From: Strongyloides papillosus
Lineage: Eukaryota; Nematoda; Chromadorea; Rhabditida; Strongyloididae
Reading direction: 5' to 3'
DNA length: 64,000 nt
NCBI GenBank assembly: GCA_005656395.1
Contig: SRSI01000055.1
Coordinates: 496,001-560,000 of the forward strand
The translations under genes were made by a program, and so were the position numbers. Within the stretch, counting starts at the first letter, position 1. The number at the start of each line of letters is the position of its first letter. Positions 21,782 through 32,600 of this stretch are shown here, piece by piece. The notes under the pieces are model-generated. The model saw only the letters and a list, made by a program, of their open reading frames with translations, did no database searches and had not been told where the DNA came from.

Positions 21782-22321
21782 TCTTAAAAATTTTGTAGTA
21801 CTCTTAAAATTTCAAATTTTATTTCATAATTTGGTATTACTGATTTATTAAAAATTGATTTTTAAGTTTGTACAAGTTTGATTCTAATGTTTATACTGTA
21901 TAATTTAAATTTTTTATAAGACATAAAAAATCTTAAGTTTTTTTTTATATATTTGACAAATAAAAGTTTTTTAAAATTATTATGTAAGAATTTAGTTTTT
22001 ATAATAAAATAATAAGAAAAACTTTTAATTTCTTAAATTACTCCTTTATTGGCATTATTCTATATAAAGAATTTAATCATCACAACATACTAATTAATCT
22101 GTTATTGAAAAAAATACATGTTTTAACCTTCGTGCATTTAATATATAATTATTGATATTAAATGCTATGTTTTATTCTATTATATTAAATAAGATTTCCT
22201 TATTTATAAGAGAATTTCTTTTTTTTATTGAAATATTTCATATTAAAAATAAATATAATAGGAAGTAAAAACTTTTTAAAGTATCATTTTATCTAAAAAA
22301 AATCACATAAATACTAATATA
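21782..22321. other. Intergenic, tail of duplicated block B
   Basis: AT-rich 3' flank. Matches the flank of copy A until about 22220, then unique sequence up to the MITE target site. No gene. Confidence 0.5.
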
Positions 22322-22329
22322 TTTCTAAT

Positions 22330-22915
22330 TAGACATGGGCGGGTCGGTAAATTTTTCGACCCGGGGTCGGTCGGTTTAGGGTCGCTTTTTAAAATCGACC
22401 CGGGTCGACCCAAAACGACCCGTTAAACTAGTAACATATACCCCTGTAAAAAACATAATTTTATTATAATTAAAGAAAATTTTTTATTAATAAAAATATT
22501 ACAATATATAAATTATAAATGACCCCTTAAAACTAATAAATTGTTCAAATTCTTAGTAGTTAAATTAGTTCGTCGACAATTTCTAATATATAATAGTGTT
22601 GAACTCTCAGATTTGATGTTAGTTGACTTTATTATTCTTAATTTTTGATAATTGACTATGTAAACTAGGTGCTGATAACTTTACTGAACTCCAAAAATGG
22701 CCAATATTAATTTCAGAACTAATATTTTTAATATGGTAGAGATAATTATTATTTCACTAACAGATTAATTTTCCAAAGTTGTCAGTGAATAGTATAAAAC
22801 CGACCCTAAAATTTTTGTAATCTTGCATCGACCCTAAAATTTGGGGTCGACCCTTAAAAATTGATCAGGGGTCGACCCATTTTCAAGGGTCGACCAGGGT
22901 CGGATCCCATGTCTA
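22330..22915. mobile_element. hAT-type MITE with 8-bp target duplication
   Basis: 586 bp bounded by inverted TAGACATGGG (22330) and CCCATGTCTA (ending 22915), flanked by a perfect direct repeat TTTCTAAT at 22322-22329 and 22916-22923. An 8-bp target duplication with short TA..G-type inverted ends is the hAT superfamily pattern. Subterminal zones are strikingly GC-rich for this genome: repeated GACCC, GGGTCG and CGACCCGGG words in both orientations. The centre is AT-rich. No transposase ORF, so non-autonomous. The subterminal words are probably transposase-binding repeats (inference from hAT biology). Confidence 0.88.
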
Positions 22916-22923
22916 TTTCTAAT

Positions 22924-23943
22924 CATCAATACACAGTATATAGTTTTATTAAAGATTCATTAAATTCGAAAGTCATAAGAAATTGCAATCAGGTTTAAAA
23001 GAGCTGATTTTGCATCATTATCTTATCATAACAAGCTTCTTAAAAGTATTTGTAATTCAAACAACTTAAATGACATGGGATAAAGGATAAAAAATAATCT
23101 GTAAGTAATAAATCATTACTATGGTAAAAAGAATTAAAAATTGTATCTAATCTTAGGATATCTTTAATAAAATCTCGATGACTAAACTGATTACTTTCTA
23201 AGCAATAAAATTAAATCTTTTAAAAAATTAAAACTGTAAACTTCTATAAATATACTGATAGATTAACTGTATTACGATCAATCAAAATATATCTATAAAA
23301 ATCAAAGTAATGAAAATAGTACATCGTTTTAAATATACTTCTACAACTTTTGCTATTAAATAACGTGAATTCAAATAATATTTCATAATTAGATCTAAAG
23401 AATTTCATTAGTTTAAAGTAAACACTAAATTCAATTCATACTTTTGCTAGAACTTTATTCAAAATAATTATTCATTGATTCCAGCAAGAGATAAATAACC
23501 ATGAAGTTTTGATGTTTTAAATGCAATAATATACACAAAAGAAAATTTATCTTAAAATAATCTTGTTTATCAAAGTGTGAAATCTTAAGATCGTGAAAAA
23601 ATGTTTACAGAAGATGTTTAAAAAACTTCTTGTATTGTTTGAATAATCAAGCAGTTAAAGATAATGTTTTGGTATAAAATTTAGGAGTCAACAGGATGAA
23701 ATGTTATTGAAAAAGAATTATCTTTTTTACGCTTTTATTAAAAAGAAACTTTTATTTATTTCCATGAGATATCTATAAAACATCATAAACAATAATTTTA
23801 AGTTTATCATAACAACTTTTAACTTATAAATACACAATAAATTTGTTAAACTTTATTTTTATAGTTAGGAAATTACTCTGTTCTTTTATTATTCCATTAT
23901 TTTGTGAACATATTTAATAGAGAACTTTATATCACATAAAATA
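22924..23943. other. Intergenic, no gene seen
   Basis: AT-rich spacer of 1 kb. No ORF or repeat family recognised. The last 60 bp before 23944 would hold the promoter of the next gene but show no clear TATA box. Confidence 0.5.
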
Positions 23944-25202
23944 ATGGCTGAAATTCTATTAATGGAGAGTAATGATGGTATTTTTAATGATATTGAAGAA
24001 GACAAGGAAAGAAAAAATTTTAACATTAAAACTTTTTTCTCAGTTGTTTATCCTGTTCTCATTGCAGTAATGATATCCATGGGCTACACATCTTTTTGCT
24101 TCATGTATGTACCTGGATTTAACTCAACAGATTATAATATGTTTAACATGTAAGCTGCATTTTTTTAAATTTAAAAAAAATGTCCTTTAGGTTATTTGGT
24201 TTTAACAATGATCAATGCAATGTACCATTGAACCAATTCTATTTGCCTTTTAGAAGGTTTCTTATGTATTCATTAAGTTTTTTACAAGTATATGGACTTG
24301 AATTACTTTTATTTAATACTCTATTTTGTTTCTCAAATCAAAAGAAAAGCTCATCTATGGTATTTGTCATTAATCAAATTATATTTAATATGTTCATCTT
24401 CTATTTACATTTATCATCATATTTCAGCAGAAAAAAATACATTGATGTTGATCCCCAGCTCATGATTATTTGTCTACTGGCTTCACTTGGAAAAATATAC
24501 TTAACATCATCTGAAAAATCGACAATGAAAAAAATGGTAATCATGCCTGTCACTGTATCTATTTTATCAATATCTTGTGTTCTTTCTATACCATATAAAG
24601 TAATTTTTTCTTTTTTTAAGTTGGTATACTTGGCATGCTTAAATTTTATTGCACTTTATTTTTCATTCAAAGTTGTATTGTCCTTGTCAAATGGAACACC
24701 ATTTAAAAAAGATTTCATACGGTTATTTAAAGGTATTTTCTTTGTTAACAACAAAACAGCTAAAATAATATGTTTTTTTAAGCTACAAAGAAAGTTGTTT
24801 TAATGTTAGATAAGAAAGAAAATAATGAGGTTAATGATCAAGAGGAAGATGAAACCAAAGAAGAGCTATACATAAATTCATTTGAATTATTTATAATTAA
24901 CTATACATTTGGTTTTACAATTATAAAAAATAGCCCAGTAGAATTAGTACTTTCAATAATTCTTATCACTTTAGTAAGTTGGATTTGCGTAGAGTAATAA
25001 TCTGTTTTAGGGGATATTAATATCAGCTACAAAACATATCGTAAGAAACAGAAAAAGATCATCAGGATTAAGGTTTGCAGCTGTCCTTTGTTTTATAGAA
25101 TATTTTGCCAAGTATGGTTTTAACTTTCCAGTGATAGTTAGACATCATAGCGAGGGAGAAGAAACAACATGGGAGGCCATTGATATTTGTTGTAAAATAT
25201 AG
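23944..25202 (+). CDS. Multi-pass membrane protein, unknown family
   Basis: Four exons read in frame: 23944-24149, 24191-24732, 24783-24973 and 25011-25202, with introns of 41, 50 and 37 bp, all GT..AG. Total 376 aa. A short acidic N-terminus (MAEILLMESNDG...) is followed by a helix at about 35-55, then several further hydrophobic segments (about 92-115, 122-142, 155-170, 185-225). A strongly acidic loop (NDQEEDETKEE) follows, then another helix near 300-312, and a basic segment (RNRKRSSG) before a soluble C-terminus. No signal peptide. I recognise no family; it could be a nematode-specific channel, receptor or transporter-like protein. Support for the gene is the consistent splicing phase across four exons. 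Confidence 0.75.
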
Positions 25203-26149
25203 TCTGTATAGGTTAAATATGCATATTTTAAAAACTTTTTTGACAAAGTTTTCTGTTACAATACCTTTCTTACAGATGAATAAAATCAAAACAAACTCTT
25301 TGGTCATAGAAAAATCAGTAAATATAAATTGCAGATTTTTATTTTGTTTCAAAAATACTCTTTAATTCTTTTTGTATAAGACAAAAGAGAAAATAATTTT
25401 GCTTGTGTAAAAAAATAAATGAAACTTATTTTCATATCATTTATTACTAACGTATTGTTAATTTTACATTTAATACTACCAATAGAATTTCAGAAATCAT
25501 TATTTACAATAATTGATGAGCAGTATCTTAATGAGTAAATTATAGGATTCTCCTAAATAAGTTACCTTCAGGCTGAGAAATTGATAGTACATCAGTTGGC
25601 CTTATTATTTAATAAAATTTCTTTCTTTTGATTTGTCTTTCCTGAGGTAGTTTTATTTTTTTGGTTACTAGTTTAAAAACATATTGTTTTATGCATCATC
25701 TTCATTTTTTCTTTTATTTTTTAGGACACTCCCTATGCTTCGTTGAGTTAATTTCTTCCAATTCGGGTGGTGTCTACTTAGTTTTTTGCAGCAAAGCAGT
25801 TCTTTTGTTTATTCGTTACGTATGGTTCTAGGTTTCTAAACTATCGAAATGAACATTTGCAATAAATGAGGCATTTGATATCTTCTATTAGCTGAATATA
25901 AGGAACAGGCGACGTCTTATATCAAAGTGTTAGTTTACCATATATGGATGCATGTTCTTTTAATGTATTTGATTTGACGTGTGTTTTATCAAATGATTGA
26001 CGAAGTTTTGGTATTTCAAAACAAACTTTTAGATTCTCCAGAATCTCCTCTACACGATTGTATATAAATTTAACATGAGGTATATTTATCATTAACTGAT
26101 TTTAAAAACAAACTATGCTGTTAAAACATGATATTGGTGTTACTATACT
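25203..26149. other. Intergenic, no gene seen
   Basis: AT-rich. Several short overlapping ORFs near 25180-25365 run through the terminal exon and look accidental. A somewhat less AT-rich stretch at 25700-26050 contains no identifiable frame. Confidence 0.5.
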
Positions 26150-27520
26150 TTATAGCTTCGAACGTTTTACTTTTGCTGAAAAAAAAACTAAAAATGTTAA
26201 TGAAACTTTCGGAAGAATTTTGTCAATAATTCTACTGTACAAAAATGGTTTAAAGAAATGAAAAAAAGACAATGAGAACCTCGAGAATGAAGGACATGGG
26301 AAACCTAGCTCTGATTTTGACAACGATGAATTACAAAAAACCGTTAAAATCAATTCACACACAACTGTTGGAGTAATTCCAAAAGATCTGGATGCATCCA
26401 GAACGATAATTTCTTACTACATAAGAAAAATAAGAAGACCAAAAAAAATCAACAAATGTGTACCTCACGAACTAAAAGAATATAAAAAAAGTAGATTCTT
26501 TAAAACAATCACAAACGAATTGGATAATGTTTGTACGAAAATTAAGCACTAAAATGTTTTCTAAAACCTAAATAATTCTCCAAAGAAAATAATTGTAACT
26601 GTTTGGTGATATAGTTTAGGATTCATATATTTTAAATTCATGAAATCTGGTAAAACTATTACTTCAGAATTGTATTAACAGCAACTTGAAGAAGTGCATC
26701 AAAAATTGTGTAAACAATTTCAATTTATTACAGAAGAATTTATTAAGTAATTGCTAGATCTTGGACAGACTCTCTGGTTTGGAAGGGCGTCCGATCCCAA
26801 TTTTAAGTATAGTTTTTTTTTTATGAATTATCACTTTTTTATATCGCTAGTGAAATAAACTTTATTGTAATATAAGTGTATCTAGCAGTAATATAAAAAT
26901 AGATAATTGTACAACATTATGAGGAAACAATGGCAATTTAAAAAAAGATTAATTTATATGAAGTGATTAGCCAAATCTTCTATATAAGAGTACTATTAAT
27001 GATTAATTTATCGGTAACAAATTTTTTACTAAAGATGTTTTGGATATTAATATATTTCTTATAACTGTGAAACTTTAAAGGTATTGTTTTAAGAAATCTA
27101 AAATTTACTATACTTTATTTTTAGAGACGTTTACAGGTGTCTCAAAAAAGCCCGTTTCAGTTAATAAGAAATGACTAATCTTTCTCTATAGCAACGCAAG
27201 TTGACACGTTTCAAAAAAAGTCTCTCCACAAATCGTTCGAAGTGGAATGTGAAACTTTAACTCAACCTACATATTCACCTTATCTTGCTCAAACAGATTT
27301 CTACTTTTTCAAATATTTCGACAGCTTCTAAACGAAGAAAATCTTCAGAAACGATAAAGGATATAAAACAGCCTTTGAAGCTTTCATCGAATACAGACGT
27401 CTTAATTTTTGCGTAAATGGGAAAAAAAGCTTGTATCTCGTTAACAACAGTGTATAGATTATACTGAATTATATTTCGAATAAAAATATCTACTTCTAAT
27501 AAAGTTTAGCGCATTCATAA
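26150..27520 (+). mobile_element. Decayed mariner-type transposon
   Basis: Plus-strand remnant of a mariner/Tc1 transposase with many frameshifts and stops. The helix-turn-helix part is readable near 26270-26440: a PSSDFDNDEL-like segment, then LQKTVKINSHTTVGVIPKDL, followed by a SRTIIS-like element. Near 27240-27330 a stretch corresponds to the Y.PYLA.TDFYFF region before the transposase C-terminus. The same layout occurs in the copy at 36190-37520. No intact termini identified. Old and inactive. Confidence 0.72.
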
Positions 27521-28012
27521 ACTGGATTAAAAAATATGAATTCAAAATAAGTGAAAACCTAGTGGTTTTTAGTGGTGATGATCTATATGGTCCTAAAAAA
27601 AGCATGGTCATTACTAGCTAATTTTATTTACTTTTCTTTATATTGTCATTTCGTTTGTTTATTGGTAGCTCATAAATGAATAAATATAATTTATTTTTTT
27701 ACTGAAAATATTAGTTTAATTGGGAATTAAATTTGTTATTATAAAAAAGTGCTTTTTCATCTACTCAAGGTTGATCAATATTTAAACAATGATCTTTTTG
27801 TGGTTACCTATGGTTAATCCAATTTTTTTCCTAATATTAAAACTATATTATTGGGCTATTTTTAATCATTTAATGTAACATTAATAATTATTTTTTAGTT
27901 AAAAATTATTTATATGTACTTTTTTGTTAATTAATTTTTTACACTAATCACAAAATGTTCAAAATTTTTACTATATAAAGGTAAAAAAATTTGTTTTATC
28001 ATTAACAATATA
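27521..28012 (+). promoter_or_regulatory. Intergenic with TATA-like box before small secreted gene
   Basis: AT-rich spacer. An ACTATATAAAGG box at about 27969-27980 lies some 33-44 bp before the ATG at 28013, similar in position to the TATA-like boxes before other secreted-protein genes in this window. Otherwise empty. Confidence 0.5.
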
Positions 28013-28309
28013 ATGTGTTCTATTAATAAATTTAGTATATTCATTTTATTACTATTAGTTGATGTGAATTATATGATAAGTATCGTTCTACATCGTCCAA
28101 GACCTCAATTATCTCCTTTTAGACCAAGTTTTCTACTTCCTTCTCTTATACCAAATTTTGATTTCCATGATATTTTACCAGGATTTGGTTGGGGTGGTAT
28201 TCTCCCAGGATTTGGTTGGGGTAGTTTTCTCCCAGGATTTATAAAACCTCCATTCTTAAGACCACCAAAACCAGGAGTTTTTCCAGGTTCAGGAGAAGGT
28301 AAAATCTGA
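28013..28309 (+). CDS. Small secreted Pro/Gly/Phe-rich protein
   Basis: Single ORF, 98 aa. A hydrophobic signal peptide (about 1-23) is followed by a proline-rich segment, then a short repeat (ILPGFGWGG, ILPGFGWGS, FLPGF) and a basic PPKPG tail. No cysteines occur in the mature part. The composition resembles structural or antimicrobial-type low-complexity secreted peptides, but no family is recognised. A GT donor at the last codons (GGAGAAGGTAAAATC) leaves open a further downstream exon; I could not place one with confidence. Confidence 0.6.
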   Translation: MCSINKFSIFILLLLVDVNYMISIVLHRPRPQLSPFRPSFLLPSLIPNFDFHDILPGFGWGGILPGFGWGSFLPGFIKPPFLRPPKPGVFPGSGEGKI

Positions 28310-29163
28310 GTAACATGATTTTAGTGATATAGCCTTATTGTTAATTCCATAAATATTCATACAGATAGAAATCTAGGAAGTGTAATATTATTTATCCAGA
28401 TGATAGTCTGGCAAATAATTTAACTACAACTCTTGTTAATTATTAATAAGGAGGCTTAGATGTATCTCTCTATGTTTAAATACAAGTAAATCTTTTCTTC
28501 ATTATATGGAAATGTGATATTATAATCATGTTTTAGTCGAAAACGTAAAAAACTTTTTTACCATAGGTTTTTTAAGGAAGTTATGAAATAACTTAAGTAA
28601 TAGACTTTCATATTTTAGGCGTTTTTTATATTAGAATAAATATAACTTTTTCTATACTTAAATTATTAGTAGTTTGCCAATTATAATAGGACAGCTTTCT
28701 TGCTTATTTCTAAAATATTATAAATTTAAGAAACTATTAGCATGTTAAATTACTATTAAGAAAAAAATTGCAATATATGTTAAAATGTTTTGGCTTTTTA
28801 ATTAGAAATTTACGATTAATTATTTTTTTCAAGAATTGCATTCTACTATAAATATTAGAGCAAAAAAAAAATTAACATAACAAGTATAATATGATAAATC
28901 ACAATTGTTTCTGAAAAAAAAGTATTTTTAATTAAAGACAAAAGAATTTATACCTTGTTGAAAAAATATAGTATAACGTAATTTTTCTATTATTAATAAC
29001 ATAAAATCTCATAGTCCAAAATTACTATAAGATGTTAATTTAGAAAATGTAATTTGTTTGTTCTTATGTGACTAAAAAAACATATAAAAAATGTTCTGAT
29101 TTTTTCGCTTACAAAATATCAATAATAACACATTCGTAATCAGTAATAAGGAAAGTTGTTAAT
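28310..29163. other. Intergenic, no gene seen
   Basis: AT-rich spacer without ORF or repeat that I can recognise. Confidence 0.5.
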
Positions 29164-29741
29164 ATGAAACATAAAGAGCTACATCTAAGCTATTGTTTTG
29201 ATAACAATCAAGTTGAAAATAATTATCATTTTATTTTAGAAGATGATAATGAAGAGGGAGGATCGGTTTTCGAACCAACGGTAGTTTTTAATGAAACTCT
29301 TAAAAAAGAAGAATGTTTAAAGACAATCAAAGAAGAAAAAAGAAGTGGTTATAAGATACTTAAGATTGATGTAGTTAGTCATTTAATTGATAAAAACGAG
29401 ACTGATTTGACTTATCTTCAATTTGATTTACAATGGGAAGATTCTAAAGAAAATGAACGTATTTGTACAGCATTTATAGGATTCGCTTCTAACATGACAC
29501 GACAATGCGCCATCGTAGAATGTAATTTTAGACAAAAATATTTCTTAAGAATACTTTTTTTTTACTATAACAAAAAAATATTTATCATATATTTAATATA
29601 TCGATTATTTTTTCAGGTGAATGGTATGATGAAGAAACTACAACAATAAAACCAACAGTAAAACCAAGTGGAAGGTACCTAGTAATTAGCAAGATGAGTA
29701 AACAAATTGTTGAACAAATTTCTAAATTTGTTAAATTTTAA
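29164..29741 (+). CDS. Acidic protein of unknown function, two exons
   Basis: Exon 1 29164-29521, exon 2 29617-29741, intron 95 bp (GTAATT...TTTTTTCAG), phase 1; 160 aa. Unspliced reading gives an artificial hydrophobic tail. The first 60 residues are rich in Asp/Glu/Asn, then alternating beta-like segments follow (YLQFDLQWEDSKENERICTA) with a few cysteines and an N-x-T site. Exon 2 adds WYDEETTTIKPTVKPSG and a basic end. No signal peptide is visible at this start; an upstream exon supplying one cannot be excluded. No family recognised. Confidence 0.6.
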
Positions 29742-31159
29742 CTTTGCAAAGAAATATATCTTTTATTAGTGCCGAAATATAGCAAATTTACATTTTAAAA
29801 ATAGTTATTCATTTTTGCTGAAATACTGCTACTAAAAACGAATCAAATTTCAAACGTAACAGAAGAATCAAAAATTTAATTTTTGATCTCTAGGATATTT
29901 TTATATACTAAAAATTTGGTTTACTTGACATCTTTTTTTAGAGAAAAAAATAAATTTTTTGATATATGATGTATTATAAAGTGTTTTACATTTCCCAATA
30001 TAAAAATTAGTAAGAAAAAGCTTTTTAAAAATTTTCAAATAATGATAAATGTATTTATGTATCCGATTCTCGGCAGGAAATCATTTTCATTTCCGCATTG
30101 CTTATCAAAGTCGGAAAATTTCTGCCAAGGAATAACCATAAAAGATTAGTTAATTATATTACAAATTTATAAAACAATTTATTGTTATTATCTATTAAAA
30201 AGAAAAAAATTTAATTTAAAGATATAAACAATTTTTTATTTAGCTTAAAATGTAATAATTCAAAACAATAAAATTTAAAAGAAAATTAGATGTGATTATT
30301 TATTTTCAAAATATTCTTTTGAAAAAGTGTTGCAATTTCATTAAATTATAAAAAGTTACATTTTTGTTCCTTGACGTTTTCTCATATGTTCTTCCATTTA
30401 TTAAATAGATTCCTCAGGAAAGGAACCTAAAATAATACTTATTTTTAATTTAAAAGTGCCAACTTTTTTTGTTACTGCTTCTCCTTTCTTAATATTTGTC
30501 ATTATTTTTTTGATATTTCTTTACTACTTTAATATTAGTCTGATAAAGAAGCATCTGTATGAAACATTGTTTTTACAACAATCTTATGTTTTATTATCTG
30601 TTATAAAGTAATGGCAGTTTTATATTTATTATTATTTAAAATAAACAGCAATTTTATTTATTTCTATTAAAAATTAACTTGATGGAACCGAATACATTAA
30701 GGATAATTTATATGTTTAAATTTAATAATTTAAAAGGTAATAGAAATTGAATATACTTATTAAATACAATATTTTAATGCAAAACAAAAAAATGTTTCGA
30801 TAAAAATCATGAATGCTTATAAATCCCAACCAAAGTCGCAAATAATGAAACAGCTTATAAAAATCTCCTATCTCTTATAAAAAAACGGCAAAGGTTATTT
30901 AACAATCTAATATTTTTTGTCGTTTTAAAAATTTTTGTTTTCTCTTGTATTTTTAAAATTTGAAAAAATGTTGTTTTTTTAACAGGTGGGAATTTTTATT
31001 GCATTTTAGATAAAATTGTCAAAAGTTTTCTTGTAATCTGTGGAGTTCCTAGAGGGAATCTCCAGGATTCTTAGATATGTAGCTATTAAGTGTTAAGAAA
31101 GGATTTATTCCAGAAAGTGAGTAACGATACAATTAAAGATATAAAATAAAAGCATATGA
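29742..31159. other. Intergenic, AT-rich, no gene seen
   Basis: 1.4 kb. The only notable item is a less AT-rich patch at 30070-30135 containing GGCAGGAAAT and, inverted, ATTTCTGCC about 45 bp apart, a possible weak hairpin. Nothing coding recognised. Confidence 0.5.
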
Positions 31160-31551
31160 TAATGTTAGTTGTAGAGGTTATTCTTATATAGTCCTTCATT
31201 TACATTCCTAAACAGTGAATAGTTGCCCTCTGGGTCTGACACAGCCTTTTGGCATGTTCCTGGTGATACATCTAGTTCCTGTATTACATTCTCTTTTTTC
31301 TGTATGAAATGTAATATAAAAATATAAAGCAAAAAGTTTTATTTTTAAAAAATATTTTTAAAATATAAGAAACTAATAAGAAATTAATGTTTATTTTATC
31401 CTTATTTTAGAGTCCAAAGATTCTCCAATTTCTTTTTTGATAATTTCTCTGAGTTCATTGGTAGTTTATTTTTTATTATCAATCATTGAAACTGTTAGAG
31501 AAACAGGAACGGTAACCAGTATAACAGCTTCACCTAAAAATATAGAAAATA
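31160..31551 (-). pseudogene. Possible decayed downstream ORF of the myristoylated-protein locus
   Basis: On the minus strand, just past the stop of the gene at 31554-31914, two protein-like stretches are visible. One near 31540-31400 contains VILVTVPVSLTVSMID, then an in-frame TAA, then LREIIKKEIGESLDSK. Another near 31300-31165 starts after an ACAG acceptor and contains ENVIQELDVSPGT and later SDPEGNYSLF. Their composition is coding-like, but the internal stop and uncertain joints suggest a broken gene. The family is not recognised. A viral or transposon origin is possible but unproven. Confidence 0.4.
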
Positions 31552-31553
31552 TA

Positions 31554-31914
31554 TTAATTTATAAAAATATCTCTGTCCTGTGTTCCGGTGGCAGCTGTTG
31601 TTGGTGAAGTTTCTAAAAGAATATTATTATAAAAAAAAAGATTTAAACTTACCAGCTTGAATTCGCCAGCTTTTAGGAATTAGATTTTTCATGGATGGCT
31701 TGCATCCGATGGAAAGGCAATAGCATCTCAATATGTTATAGGCAATAAATAGGAAGCCTATTATTGCTAAATAAAATTGCACGTGCCCTCCCATATTAGC
31801 GAAGACGTCGTTTTTTATTTTGTTGTGGTTATCAACATCTCCACTATTGTCAAGTTGTTGATTTTCATTAACTATGTTTATCGTTTCTTGTTGTTTAGAA
31901 TTTCCTAAACCCAT
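31554..31914 (-). CDS. Small N-myristoylated one-helix membrane protein
   Basis: Exon 1 31914-31653, exon 2 31612-31554, intron 40 bp (GTAAGT...CTTTTAG), phase 1; about 106 aa. The N-terminus MGLGNSKQ fits the N-myristoylation consensus (Gly2, Ser6). A polar Asn/Gln/Asp-rich stretch follows, then one hydrophobic helix (about 47-63), a Cys pair (RCYC) and a basic segment (KPSMKNLIPKSWR). Small proteins of this shape (myristoylated, one helix, basic Cys flank) occur next to structural genes in several invertebrate virus-like elements, and decayed coding-like sequence follows here. That link is inference. An alternative acceptor at the TTTTTAG near 31540 would give a different C-terminus. Confidence 0.6.
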
Positions 31915-32219
31915 TTAAGTAATATAATTTTCAATGATAAAAATAATCTATAATTTATTCATATTTATATTATTAATATTTTTATTGTCACGTCTAATAA
32001 ATATTTTGCCTTTGTTCCAATACAATTTTTTAGTGTGAAATATTTTTTTGTTGTAAAATTAATAGTTTATTATTATTCAATTCATTTAATAAGAATAGCA
32101 TAAAACTATCAAAAGAAAGAATGAGCATCTCATTGTTTTTAAACATGACTTCTCAAAATGTTTAATTAATATTCCAATCATGAAAACTAAATAAGAAACG
32201 ATAATAAACATTCTTCTTA

Positions 32220-32600
32220 TCAACGTATTTACTGTCTTTGGTTACCCAGAAGCAATCAGATTAAATAATGTATCGTTTTTCTCTAGTAATGAATTTAATA
32301 GCTTTATGTGTAACTTAGGCATCCACTTGATCAAATCTACAGCTTACAATTATGACTCCAATGGTGAAGTTGAAAGGTTCAATAGAACTATAAATGAAAT
32401 ATTAACCTGTTACAAAATCGGTTATGATTAGGACCTAATATCACTAGTTATTACTCGAGACTAAAACTATCAATTGCACAGGGTCACCAATGCTTACCTT
32501 ATAACGTCATGTTCGAAAGAACCTAACAATTGAAAATAATTTAGAATTGCTAAATCACTTAGATGATAAAGAATTGCAGATTAGTCATGAAGCATAATCT
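32220..32600 (+). mobile_element. Ty3/gypsy-type integrase fragment
   Basis: In the plus frame from 32238 a piece of retroviral-type integrase core is readable: FGYPEAIRLNN..FFSSNEF, then LGIHLIKSTAYNYDSNGEVE and RFNRTINEIL, then stop codons. The Y-x-x-x-S-N-G-x-V-E-R-x-N signature is diagnostic for LTR-retrotransposon integrases. The aspartate expected before the FFSSNEF segment is Asn, and stops follow, so this is a dead fragment. I see no LTRs or other domains around it. Confidence 0.75.

Larger units (their letters stand above)
17278..22220. repeat. Tandem segmental duplication, copy B
   Basis: Second copy of the chemoreceptor/ShKT block. Its left edge, 17278-17355 (TGTAATGACATAATTATGCAGC...TAAATTGCTCTTATTTGAAAAAGTTTTTTTA), matches 12246-12316 just before the copy A chemoreceptor. 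The match is then broken by the inverted R repeat and resumes near 18240 at the receptor start. So the block was duplicated first and R inserted later. Confidence 0.85.

Noticed and set aside
30070..30135. Possible hairpin with GGCAGGAAAT and ATTTCTGCC
   Set aside because: Short, imperfect and single-copy; not enough to call an RNA gene or terminator.
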